Assembly: GCF_030064675.1 (NCBI RefSeq)
Contig: NZ_CP116413.1
Span: forward strand, 1,761,001 to 1,825,000
Length of the DNA: 64,000 nt
Direction: 5' to 3'
Source: Crossiella sp. CA-258035
GTDB lineage: Bacteria; Actinomycetota; Actinomycetes; Mycobacteriales; Pseudonocardiaceae
Part shown: in pieces, positions 56,047 through 64,000 of the stretch
Layout: the number at the start of each line of letters is the position of its first letter
Numbering within the stretch: position 1 is the first letter of the stretch
Notes under the pieces: model-generated
Seen by the model: the letters and a program-made list of their open reading frames with translations, nothing else
Databases searched by the model: none
Told to the model about the DNA's origin: nothing
Position numbers and translations under genes: made by a program

Positions 56047-57594
56047 GTGATCCCGATCAAGGCCGTCGGCCTGTCCGCCGCGGCGCTGCTGCTGGCCGCC
56101 TGCACGCCGAGCGCTCCCGAGCAGGCGAAACCAGACCCGGCGCTGGAACGGCTGTACGCGCAGAAACTCAGCTGGGGCCCCTGCCCGCCGATGGCCGCCA
56201 GCCCGGCGCAGAAGGAGCAGTTCGGCGCGCAGGGCCTGGAGTGCGCCAAGCTCACCGTGCCGCTGGACCACGCCAAACCGGGGGAGAGGACCATCACCCT
56301 CGGCGTGCTCCGGCTCGCCGCCACCGAGCAGGCCAACCGGATCGGCTCGCTGGTGTTCAACCCCGGCGGGCCCGGCCAGTCCGGCATGAGCCACGTGGCC
56401 ACCGAGGGCCCCAAGGCCGCCGAGCTGCGCAAACGCTTCGACCTGGTCGGCTTCGACCCGCGCGGGGTCGGCGCCTCCGAACCCAGGGTCCGCTGCCTGG
56501 ACCCGGCCGAACGCGACGCCCAGCGCCTGGTCCACATCGACCCCAAGGCCCCCGACGCGGTCGCGAAGACCGAGGCCGAGGCCAAGCTGGTCGCGGACAA
56601 GTGCGCCGAACGCACCGGCAAGGACGTGCTCGCCGTGCTCGGCACCCGCGAGGTGGCCAAGGACCTGGACCTGCTGCGCGCCGCCCTCGGTGACGCCAAG
56701 CTCAATTACGTCGGCTACTCCTACGGCAGCCGGATCGGCACCGCCTACGCGGAGAACCACCCGGACAAGGTCCGCGCCATGGTCCTGGACGGCGCGGTCG
56801 ACCCCAACCAGGACGTGGCCGCCGCCCAGCTCGCCCAGGAGGAGGGCTTCGCCAAGGCCTTCGACGCCTTCGCCAAGGACTGCGCCAAGCAGGCCACCTG
56901 CGCGCTGGGCCGCAAGGCCGAGCAGGCCGAGGACAAGCTGGACGCGCTCACCGAGCCGCTGGGCAAGAACCCGCTCAAGGTCGGCGACCGCAAGCTCTCG
57001 GCCAGCGATGTCAGCGTCGCGCTCACCGCCGCGCTCTACAGCCAGGAGCAGTGGCCCACGCTCAACCTGGGCCTGCTCGCCCTGCAAGCCGGCCAGGGCG
57101 AGCTGCTGCTGGCCTTCGCCGACGCCTACCTGGGCCGCGCCGAGGACGGCAGCTACGGCGCCGACACCGACCTGCTGACCGCGGTGAACTGCGTGGACAT
57201 CCCGCCGGTCACCGACCGCGCCCAGGTCGAGGCGAACACCCGCAGGATCGCCGACCGGCTCCGCGAGCTGCGCGGCGGCCGCCCCGACCGGGACCCGCCG
57301 GTGCCCGCGCTGGACGTGTGCGCGCACTGGGCGGTGCCGCCCACCAGCAAGCCGCACCAGCCCAAGGCGGACGGCCTGCCGCGCACCGTGGTCGTCTCCA
57401 CCACCGGCGACCCGGCCACCCCGCACCAGGCGGGCGTGGACCTGGCCAAGGCGCTCAACGCCCAGCTGGTCACCGTGGAGGCCACCCAGCACGGCGCCTT
57501 CCTGCTGCGCGGCAACAAGTGCGTGGACGAGCCGGTCACCCGCTACCTCCTCGACACCACACCACTCCCGGACAGCCCCCGCTGTTCCGGCTGA
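56047..57594 (+). CDS. Tripeptidyl-aminopeptidase-like lipoprotein (Hip1/CaeA family), copy 2
   Basis: 515 residues, clearly paralogous to the preceding gene (shared F-D-L-V-G-F-D-P-R-G-V-G-A-S-E-P; N-P-G-G-P-G-x-S-G-M). Lipobox L-L-A-A-C (Cys 20), Ser in G-Y-S-Y-G-S, Asp in G-D-P-A-T-P, His in A-T-Q-H-G. GTG 56047 is 6 bases after CAGAGT. The pair next to glnA2 mirrors Rv2223c/Rv2224c. Confidence 0.88.
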   Translation: MIPIKAVGLSAAALLLAACTPSAPEQAKPDPALERLYAQKLSWGPCPPMAASPAQKEQFGAQGLECAKLTVPLDHAKPGERTITLGVLRLAATEQANRIGSLVFNPGGPGQSGMSHVATEGPKAAELRKRFDLVGFDPRGVGASEPRVRCLDPAERDAQRLVHIDPKAPDAVAKTEAEAKLVADKCAERTGKDVLAVLGTREVAKDLDLLRAALGDAKLNYVGYSYGSRIGTAYAENHPDKVRAMVLDGAVDPNQDVAAAQLAQEEGFAKAFDAFAKDCAKQATCALGRKAEQAEDKLDALTEPLGKNPLKVGDRKLSASDVSVALTAALYSQEQWPTLNLGLLALQAGQGELLLAFADAYLGRAEDGSYGADTDLLTAVNCVDIPPVTDRAQVEANTRRIADRLRELRGGRPDRDPPVPALDVCAHWAVPPTSKPHQPKADGLPRTVVVSTTGDPATPHQAGVDLAKALNAQLVTVEATQHGAFLLRGNKCVDEPVTRYLLDTTPLPDSPRCSG

Positions 57595-57603
57595 TCGAGC
57601 ATT

Positions 57604-57609
57604 TAGGGT
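57604..57609 (+). promoter_or_regulatory. Leaderless -10 of glnA2
   Basis: TAGGGT ends 7 bases before the ATG at 57617. It supports ATG 57617 over GTG 57611. Confidence 0.5.
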
Positions 57610-57616
57610 TGTGCCC

Positions 57617-58960
57617 ATGGATCGCCAGCAGGAATTCGTGCTGCGCACGCTGGAGGAACGCGACATCCGGTTCGTCCGGCTGTGGTTCACCGACGTGCTC
57701 GGCTTCCTCAAGTCGGTAGCCGTCGCCCCGGCCGAGTTGGAGGGCGCCTTCGCCGAGGGCATCGGCTTCGACGGGTCCGCGATCGAGGGCTTCGCCCGGA
57801 TCTACGAGTCCGACATGGTCGCCAAGCCCGACCCGGCCACCTTCCAGGTCCTGCCCTGGGAGACCGCCGACGGCCAGCTGTACTCCGCGCGCATGTTCTG
57901 CGACATCACCATGCCGGACGGCTCACCCTGCTGGTCCGACCCCCGGCACGTGCTGCGCCGCACCCTGTCCAAGGCCAGCGAGGCCGGGTTCACCTGCTAC
58001 GTGCACCCGGAGATCGAGTTCTTCCTGCTGCGCAGCCTCACCAACGACGGCACCGAACCCGAGCCCGCGGACAACGGCGGCTACTTCGACCAGGCCAGCC
58101 ACGACACCGCCCCGCACTTCCGCCGCCACGCCATCGAGGCGCTGGAGGCGATGGGCATCTCGGTGGAGTTCAGCCACCACGAGGGCGCACCCGGCCAGCA
58201 GGAGATCGACCTGCGCTACGCCGACGCGCTCACCATGGCCGACAACGTGATGACCTTCCGGTACGTGGTCAAGGAGGTCGCGATCAAGGACGGCGTGCGC
58301 GCCTCCTTCATGCCCAAGCCCTTCTCCGACCAGCCCGGCTCCGGCATGCACACCCACGTCAGCCTGTTCGAGGGCGACCGCAACGCCTTCTACGACAGCG
58401 AGGACCCCTACGAGCTCTCCGGCACCGGCAAGGCCTTCGTGGCCGGACTGCTCAAGCACGCCAGGGAGATCAGCGCGGTCACCAACCAGTGGGTCAACTC
58501 CTACAAGCGGCTCATCGTCGGCGGCGAGGCCCCGACCGCGGTCTGCTGGGGCCACGCCAACCGCTCCGCCCTGGTCCGGGTGCCGATGTACTCCCCTGGC
58601 AAGGCCAGCTCGCGCCGGGTGGAGATCCGCAGCATCGACTCCGCCTGCAACCCGTACCTGGCCTACGCCGTGGTGCTGGCCGCCGGGCTCAAGGGCGTCC
58701 GCGAGGGCTACGAGCTGCCGCCGCCCACCGAGGACGACGTGTGGTCGCTCACCGAGTCCGAGCGCCGCGCCGCGGGCTACGACAGCCTGCCGCAGAACCT
58801 CACCGAGGCGCTGACCGCGATGGAGAACTCCGAACTGCTCGCCGAGACCCTGGGCGAGGGCGTCTTCGACTACTTCCTGCGCAACAAGCGCGCGGAATGG
58901 GACGCCTACCGCCGCCAGGTCACCCCCTACGAGCTGCGCACATACTTGCCAATGCTCTGA
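57617..58960 (+). CDS. glnA: Glutamine synthetase, GlnA2 type
   Basis: 447 residues, GSI-alpha-like length. Conserved G-F-D-G-S-A-I-E-G-F near 50-59, H-P-E-I-E-F-F near 131-137 (metal Glu), H-T-H-V-S near 247-251 and R-V-E-I-R-S near 337-342. It makes glutamine from glutamate, ammonia and ATP. The adenylylation-site motif N-L-Y-D-L-P of GlnE-controlled enzymes is absent; the region reads G-Y-D-S-L-P-Q-N-L. Orthologous position to Rv2222c. Confidence 0.94.
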   Translation: MDRQQEFVLRTLEERDIRFVRLWFTDVLGFLKSVAVAPAELEGAFAEGIGFDGSAIEGFARIYESDMVAKPDPATFQVLPWETADGQLYSARMFCDITMPDGSPCWSDPRHVLRRTLSKASEAGFTCYVHPEIEFFLLRSLTNDGTEPEPADNGGYFDQASHDTAPHFRRHAIEALEAMGISVEFSHHEGAPGQQEIDLRYADALTMADNVMTFRYVVKEVAIKDGVRASFMPKPFSDQPGSGMHTHVSLFEGDRNAFYDSEDPYELSGTGKAFVAGLLKHAREISAVTNQWVNSYKRLIVGGEAPTAVCWGHANRSALVRVPMYSPGKASSRRVEIRSIDSACNPYLAYAVVLAAGLKGVREGYELPPPTEDDVWSLTESERRAAGYDSLPQNLTEALTAMENSELLAETLGEGVFDYFLRNKRAEWDAYRRQVTPYELRTYLPML

Positions 58961-59001
58961 AACCCTTGACCGCTGGGCCATCCGGAGGATGAGGTGGGAG
59001 C

Positions 59002-60504
59002 ATGCGCCGCCTCCGGATGGTCACCACCCTCGCGGGTGAGCTGGACGCGGCCACCATCCCCCGGCTCCAGGCCAGGATGGCCACCGGCGAGTTCACCCCG
59101 ACCGAGCTGACCACCGCCTACCTGCACCGCATCCAGGCGCTGGACCCACAATTGCGCGCCATCCTGCGCACCGACCCGGCCGCCCTCACCGCGGCCAGGG
59201 CCAGCGACGAACGTCACAAAACCGGTGACCCGCTGGGCCCGCTGGACGGCATCCCGGTGCTGCTCAAGGACAACATCGGCGCGGGCGTCACCACCGCGGG
59301 CTCCCGGGCGCTGCGCACCCACCAGCCAGCCGACGCGTTCCTGGTCCGCAAGCTCAAGGCCGCGGGCGCGGTCGTGCTGGGCAAGGCCAACCTCTCCGAG
59401 TGGGCCAACTTCCGTTCCACCGCCTCCACCTCCGGCTGGTCCGCCCTCGGCGGCCAGACCGCGAACCCGCACGTCCTGGACCACAACCCGGCAGGCTCCT
59501 CCTCCGGCTCGGCCGCCGCGGTGGCCGCCGCACTGGCCCAGGTCGCCATCGGAACTGAGACCGACGGCTCGATCGTCTGCCCGGCCGGGGCCACCGGCGT
59601 GGTCGGCCTCAAGCCCACCCTCGGCCTGGTCAGCCGCACCGGCGTGATCCCGATCTCGGCCGAGCAGGACACCGCCGGACCACTGGCCCGGCACGTGGTC
59701 GACGCCGCCCTCACCCTCGCCGTGCTGCGCGGACAAGACCCCGCCGACCCCGCCACCCACCACATCCCGCCGCACACCGACGAGCCGGTCACCCTGGCGA
59801 ACCGCCGGCTCGGCCTGTGGCGCTTGGCCGGAGTGGACCAGGCCACCGACCAGGTCATCACCCAGGCCGTCGAGGCGCTGCGCACGGCCGGGGCCACCGT
59901 GGTCGAGGTAGACCTGCCGCACCAGCGCGAGATCGGCGACGGCGAGTTCCCCTGCCTGCTCACCGAGTTCCGGCACGAGCTGGACCGCTACCTGGCCGCG
60001 CACCCGCCCTTCCCCGGCGGCCCGCGCACCCTGGCCCACCTGGTCGAACTGAACCGGGCGGACCCGGTCGAGCTGACCCACTTCGGCCAGGAGCTCTTCG
60101 AGCAGGCCCTGGCCGCACCACCCCGCGCCGACCCCGGCTACCGGGACCGGCGCGCCCGGATCACCGCGCTGGCCCGCGAAGCCATCGACCAAACCCTTGC
60201 CGCGCAACAACTCGACGCCATCATCGCGCCCAGCAACGCGCCGGCCTGGCGCACCGACTACCCGGCGGGCGATGACTACCGGCTCAGCTCGGCCACCCCG
60301 GCCGCGGTCGCGGGTTACCCGAACGTGTCAGTTCCGGCAGGATTCGCCGGACCCCTCCCCATCGGTCTGTCGATCTTCGCAGGCCGCTGGCAGGACGCCA
60401 GGGTGCTCGCCATCGCCGCCGCTTTCGAGCAGGTCAACCCGGTCCGCAGGGCTCCGCTGCTGTTACCGGGGCTCGCCGTCAACGATCTTGGGGCCGCCCG
60501 TTGA
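59002..60504 (+). CDS. Amidase signature family enzyme
   Basis: 500 residues. Ser-cisSer-Lys triad: Lys in L-L-K-D-N-I near 86-91, the G-S-S-S-G-S loop near 164-169 (cis-Ser), and the nucleophile Ser in G-T-E-T-D-G-S-I near 182-189. It hydrolyses an unknown amide; the N-terminal helix pattern (E-L-D-A-A-T-I-P-R-L-Q) is of the soluble type. Purine-rich GGTGGGAGC before the ATG. Not close in sequence to GatA partners here (no gatB/gatC). Confidence 0.88.
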   Translation: MRRLRMVTTLAGELDAATIPRLQARMATGEFTPTELTTAYLHRIQALDPQLRAILRTDPAALTAARASDERHKTGDPLGPLDGIPVLLKDNIGAGVTTAGSRALRTHQPADAFLVRKLKAAGAVVLGKANLSEWANFRSTASTSGWSALGGQTANPHVLDHNPAGSSSGSAAAVAAALAQVAIGTETDGSIVCPAGATGVVGLKPTLGLVSRTGVIPISAEQDTAGPLARHVVDAALTLAVLRGQDPADPATHHIPPHTDEPVTLANRRLGLWRLAGVDQATDQVITQAVEALRTAGATVVEVDLPHQREIGDGEFPCLLTEFRHELDRYLAAHPPFPGGPRTLAHLVELNRADPVELTHFGQELFEQALAAPPRADPGYRDRRARITALAREAIDQTLAAQQLDAIIAPSNAPAWRTDYPAGDDYRLSSATPAAVAGYPNVSVPAGFAGPLPIGLSIFAGRWQDARVLAIAAAFEQVNPVRRAPLLLPGLAVNDLGAAR

Positions 60505-60553
60505 GTGATCAACAGGACGCTGTCGCGGACTCGGGGAACGACCCGGCGGCGGC

Positions 60554-60559
60554 TAGGTT
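60554..60559 (+). promoter_or_regulatory. Leaderless -10 of the large glycosyltransferase gene
   Basis: TAGGTT ends 7 bases before GTG 60567, which supports that start over the in-frame TTG at 60501. Confidence 0.5.
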
Positions 60560-60566
60560 GGCCGAT

Positions 60567-63500
60567 GTGACCGAAACCTTCGTCACCGCCCAGCCGTTGG
60601 CCGTGCCGCGTGTCGAGCTGCCCGACCCGCCGCAACCAGCGGGCACGCCCGCACCGGAGGCCGCGCCGCCGGTCGTGCTGCGCGCCTGCACGGTGGCCAC
60701 CAGGGCCCAGCTGCCCGCGGTCCGCGTGCTCACCACCTCCTTCCTCGGCCACCACCGGGACGGCCAGTTCATCGCACTGGTCGTGGACGCCGACCCGGAC
60801 GCCGCCGGACCGGGTGTGCTGACCCCGGCCGACATCGGCGTGGCCACCGAGGAGCTGCACCGCCTGGCCACCGCCTGCACCGCCCGCGAGCTGTGCGCGG
60901 TGCTGCAACCCCGGCTGCTCGCGCACCTGCTCGCCGAGGGCGGCCCGGTGCTCTACCTGGACCCCAGCGTGGTGGTGCTGGACTCGGTCGCCGAACAGGT
61001 CCTCGCCGCCGCCGCCCGGGTCCCGGTGGTGCTGGTGCCCAGGGTGCTGCGCCCGCTGCCCCGCGACGGCCGCCGCCCGGCCCCGGAGGAACTGCTCGCC
61101 GCCGGCACCTTCGACCCCGGCTTCCTCGCGGTCACCCCCGGCGCGGAGGAGTTCCTGGCCACCTGGGCCGACCAGGTGCACCAAGCCCCGAGCGCGGCAG
61201 GCGCCTTCCTCGACGGCGCGCCCGCGCTGGTCGACCACCAGGTGCTGCGCGACCCCGGCATCGGCGTCTCCGCCTGGAACGCCGCCCAGCGCGCGGTCCG
61301 CAGGGACGAGGCAGGCACCCTGCTGGTCGACCAGACCCCGCTGCGCACCGTGCACTTCGCCGGCTTCGACCCGCAGCGGCCGTGGCTGCTCTCCGCCGAG
61401 CTCGCCGACCGGCCGAGGGTGCTGCTCTCCGAGCACCCGCCGCTGGCCGAACTGTGCGCCGGCTACCGCAACGACCTGGTCCGGGCCGGACACACCGCGC
61501 ACCCGGCGGCCTACCGCTTCGGCGCGGTCGCCGACGGCATCCCGCTGCCCGCCGAGCTGCGCCGCGAGTGGCAGGCCGCGCAGAACCTCGACGTGCCACC
61601 GCCACCGGCCTTCGGCGTCACCGCCGCGGAGTTCCTCCGCTGGGCCTGCGCGCCGGGCGATCCGATCCAGGCCGCCGCGGGCGGTTCCCGCTGGGCAGCG
61701 GCCCTGTGGCGGGAGGACACCGCCCTCCAGGAGCGCTATCCGGACCCCTTCGACAACGACGCCGCCGCCTTCCGCGAGTGGTGTGCGGGCACCGGGGTCG
61801 CCACCGGCCGCCTGCACCCCGGCGCGGTGCCCCGCGCGGACGCCGGCCGCGGCCCGATCCTGATCGACCAGCTCGGCGTCAGCGTGGTCGGTTCCGGACC
61901 GGAGGCCGAGCTGCTGCGCGCCGCGGTGCGCGCCTCCGGCCTGCCCTCGGCCGACGAACCCAGCTACCCGGTGGTGCTGCGCTGCGCCGGCGCGCCCAGC
62001 CCGCCCGCGGACCGGTACGTGATCAGCGTGCTGCCCGAGCCCGGCGCCCGGCCAGGACCGGCCAGTGAGCTCTGGGTCGCCTCCGACACCAGCCGCAACG
62101 CCCTGCAGCGCACCGGCTGGCCGCCGGTGCGCACGGTGCCGCTACCGGTGGTGGACCGCGGCGCGGTGGACGCCGAGACCCGCGGCGCCGCCCGCGACCG
62201 GCTCGGCCTGGCCGACGGCGTGGTCTTCGCCGCCACCGTCGACCACTCCGCCGAACGCCAGGGCAACGCGCTCGGCCTGGTCGCCGCCTTCCTCGCCGCC
62301 TTCCCCGACCGGCACGACGTGCACCTGTTGCTGCTGGTCAACGGCGCGCAGCAGCACCCGGAAGCGGCCGAGCGGCTCCGCCTGGCCACCGCGTCCGACC
62401 CCCGGATCATCCTGGTCGAGGAGACCAGGGGCGACGCGCTGCTGGACGCCGCCGACTGCGTGGTCTCGCTGCACCGCGCCGAGGGCGTGCCCGGCGACCG
62501 CACCGCGCTGGTGCTGGCCTCCGCCGCCACCAGGGGCCTGCCCGTGCTGGCCACCGAACAGGGCGCCATCGCCGAGCTGCTCGGTTCCGACGCCGCCATG
62601 CTGGTGCCCTGCCACCCCGGCGGCCGCGAACCCGACGCCCAGGCCGCGGTCCGGCTGCTGCGCGCGATCGCGGACAACCCGGAGACCGCGGGCAAACTCG
62701 GCGCGGCCAGCCGCGAGTACCTGCTGCGCACCAGGGGCGTCGCGGTCGCCGGCGAGCAGATTAGGGAACGCGTCGAACAGGCTTTCCGCGCCTGGCGCAC
62801 CCGCCGCGCCGCGGCCAGGCACGGCCACGGCGAGGACCCGCTGCGCCCGCTCCAGTCCGCCAAGCACGCGCTGCTGCGCCGCGCCGATCCCGGTGTGGAG
62901 AGCCGGATGCCGATGGCCCCGCAGCTGCGCAAGGCCGTGCTGCGGGTGCTCAGCCACTACGACAACCACCTGCGCGAGGTGCTCAGCGCGGTGGTCGACG
63001 GCGTGGAGCGCACCGCCAGCGAGCTGGCCCGCCGCCAGCACGAGATCGAGTCCGGCGACGTCGGCGGGCACGACCTGGCCGCCGAGGTCGCCGAGCTCAC
63101 CGACCGGCAGGCCCAGCTGGACGACCAGCTGGTCGGCGTGGACGACGGCGTGGTCAGGGCCCGCGCCGACCTGGCCGCGCACGGTCGCCGGATGCGCGCC
63201 ATCGAAGAGGCGGTGACCAGCCAGTCCGGCACCAGGGACAAACAGGTCGCCGAGCTGGCCGACCGGATCGACCGGCTGACCATCGCGCTGGACCGGACCC
63301 TGGACCGCATCGACGACCTCGAGTCCCGGATGGCCTCCTCGCTGCGCGAACGCGACAGCAGGCTGGGTGCCGGCATCCGCGCCGCGGAGGAGGCCAGGCG
63401 CAACGCTGACTCGCTGCGCCGGGTGGTGCTGCGAGAACACCAGCGCACCACGGTCGAGCCCGCGGACGCGCCACCGGCCTCGGTGGTGCTCACCGAAGCC

Positions 63501-64000
63501 GGCCTGATGCGCCTGCCCAGCGAGGACGCGCTGATGCTGCCGCTGCTGTCCAGCAACGGGGTGTGGCAGCCCGAGGTGTGCGCCCTGATCGACTCGCTGT
63601 TGGAGCCCGACGGGGTGTTCGTCGACGTCGGCGCCTACGTCGGCTACCACTCGATCCGGGTGCTCAGCAGGCTGGGCACCTCCGGCGCGGTGGTCGCGGT
63701 CGAACCCGACGCCACCTCCAGGGAGCTGCTGCGCCGCAACGCCGAGCTGAACCTGCCCGGCCCGGTCGCCGAACGGCTGGCCGTGCTGGACGTGGCCGCC
63801 TGGGACACCGCCACCACCCTCGGCGCACGCCCCGCGCTCGCCGGCGGCATCGAGGTCTACGAAGCCGAACCGGACGCCGAGGTGGAGCGGGTGCAGGCGG
63901 TCCGGCTGGACAAGTCGATCGAGGCGCTGCCGGAGATCGGCCAGCTCAGGCTGTCCGTGGTCAAGGTGAACGCCCCCGGCTTCAGCCACCGCGCGCTCGG
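60567..64000 (+). CDS. Large multidomain glycosyltransferase / coiled-coil / FkbM methyltransferase (cut by window end)
   Basis: At least 1144 residues with no stop up to the window edge. Residues 35-330 resemble a nucleotide-sugar-type transferase (L-Y-L-D-P-S-V-V-V-L near 130-139, V-D-H-Q-V-L). Residues 510-740 look like a GT-B C-terminal half (V-V-S-L-H-R-A-E-G and G-L-P-V-L-A-T). A long coiled coil covers about 810-955. From about 970 an FkbM-type SAM methyltransferase begins, with motif V-D-V-G-A-Y-V-G-Y-H near 1019-1028. It probably modifies a surface glycan. The codon use is typical of its neighbours. Confidence 0.82.
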   Translation, partial: MTETFVTAQPLAVPRVELPDPPQPAGTPAPEAAPPVVLRACTVATRAQLPAVRVLTTSFLGHHRDGQFIALVVDADPDAAGPGVLTPADIGVATEELHRLATACTARELCAVLQPRLLAHLLAEGGPVLYLDPSVVVLDSVAEQVLAAAARVPVVLVPRVLRPLPRDGRRPAPEELLAAGTFDPGFLAVTPGAEEFLATWADQVHQAPSAAGAFLDGAPALVDHQVLRDPGIGVSAWNAAQRAVRRDEAGTLLVDQTPLRTVHFAGFDPQRPWLLSAELADRPRVLLSEHPPLAELCAGYRNDLVRAGHTAHPAAYRFGAVADGIPLPAELRREWQAAQNLDVPPPPAFGVTAAEFLRWACAPGDPIQAAAGGSRWAAALWREDTALQERYPDPFDNDAAAFREWCAGTGVATGRLHPGAVPRADAGRGPILIDQLGVSVVGSGPEAELLRAAVRASGLPSADEPSYPVVLRCAGAPSPPADRYVISVLPEPGARPGPASELWVASDTSRNALQRTGWPPVRTVPLPVVDRGAVDAETRGAARDRLGLADGVVFAATVDHSAERQGNALGLVAAFLAAFPDRHDVHLLLLVNGAQQHPEAAERLRLATASDPRIILVEETRGDALLDAADCVVSLHRAEGVPGDRTALVLASAATRGLPVLATEQGAIAELLGSDAAMLVPCHPGGREPDAQAAVRLLRAIADNPETAGKLGAASREYLLRTRGVAVAGEQIRERVEQAFRAWRTRRAAARHGHGEDPLRPLQSAKHALLRRADPGVESRMPMAPQLRKAVLRVLSHYDNHLREVLSAVVDGVERTASELARRQHEIESGDVGGHDLAAEVAELTDRQAQLDDQLVGVDDGVVRARADLAAHGRRMRAIEEAVTSQSGTRDKQVAELADRIDRLTIALDRTLDRIDDLESRMASSLRERDSRLGAGIRAAEEARRNADSLRRVVLREHQRTTVEPADAPPASVVLTEAGLMRLPSEDALMLPLLSSNGVWQPEVCALIDSLLEPDGVFVDVGAYVGYHSIRVLSRLGTSGAVVAVEPDATSRELLRRNAELNLPGPVAERLAVLDVAAWDTATTLGARPALAGGIEVYEAEPDAEVERVQAVRLDKSIEALPEIGQLRLSVVKVNAPGFSHRAL

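Noticed and set aside
52617..56705. A 1362-codon minus-strand frame upstream of nadE
   Set aside because: Only the part from 54338 matches NAD synthetase; the remainder is antisense to two well-supported hydrolase genes and shows no family motifs.

Overview
The window is very GC-rich, with dense genes, many GTG/TTG starts and many 1-4 base stop/start overlaps. It carries F420 enzymes (npdG-like, LLM class), WXG/EspG-type proteins, mycobacterial-type LysX and DUF3558/DUF3052 proteins. This points to an actinomycete of the Pseudonocardiales; I cannot fix the genus from the sequence. From memory of the Mycobacterium tuberculosis gene order (Rv2222c to Rv2241), large parts form an ancestral syntenic backbone: aceE, a DUF3052 gene and ahpE (1.8-5.9 kb); cobD, SURF1, ptpA, cobC, NIF3, a zinc-ribbon protein and RNase HI/phosphatase (22.2-30.2 kb); and panB (45.3-46.2 kb), two Hip1/CaeA-like hydrolases and glnA2 (54.4-59.0 kb). 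Accessory blocks interrupt it.

Layout. 0-1.7 kb: end of a pnuC-like transporter and a secreted M14 carboxypeptidase. 1.8-5.9 kb: aceE (-), DUF3052, ahpE, tRNA-Val(TAC). 6-11.3 kb: an accessory island directly after the tRNA: a less GC-rich non-coding stretch, a tiny membrane protein, a double-XRE regulator with a frameshifted membrane tail, then an orphan ESX-type cassette (small helical protein, DUF3558 lipoprotein, Gly-rich WXG/PPE-like protein, EspG-like chaperone). 11.4-14.7 kb: an NADP-binding reductase, a second M14 peptidase and a mycothiol-isomerase-fold protein. 14.7-22.1 kb: Uma2-type nuclease and jetC-jetB-jetA of a type II Wadjet (SMC-like) plasmid-defence system, with no jetD nuclease in view. 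22.2-30.2 kb: cobD, SURF1, a fructosamine-kinase/ptpA overlap pair, PIG-L deacetylase, and the tightly coupled cobC-NIF3-zinc ribbon-RNase HI operon. 30.75-31.16 kb: RNase P RNA. 31.7-40.2 kb: a T4SS-like envelope cluster (small membrane protein, PrgI-like protein, VirB4-type ATPase, TrbL/VirB6-like membrane protein, VirB8-like anchor, transglycosylase-NlpC/P60 hydrolase, Pro-rich protein, small conserved protein) without relaxase or coupling protein. 40.2-47.2 kb: RNB ribonuclease split by an apparent frameshift, F420:NADP oxidoreductase, BtuF-like protein, prolyl aminopeptidase, glutathionyl-hydroquinone-reductase-like protein, a long palindromic repeat, panB, hydrolase. 47.2-64 kb: lysX, DUF4383, TetR with divergent LLM oxidoreductase, nadE, two tandem tripeptidyl-aminopeptidase-like lipoproteins, glnA2, amidase, and the start of a very large glycosyltransferase/coiled-coil/FkbM methyltransferase gene cut by the window end.

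The most notable points are the jetABC set lacking jetD but followed by a Uma2 nuclease gene, the relaxase-less T4SS-like cluster inserted in a conserved backbone, the orphan ESX cassette beside tRNA-Val, two genes with single-base frameshifts, a perfect 24-bp stem palindrome, and a series of leaderless-type promoters that decide several start codons.
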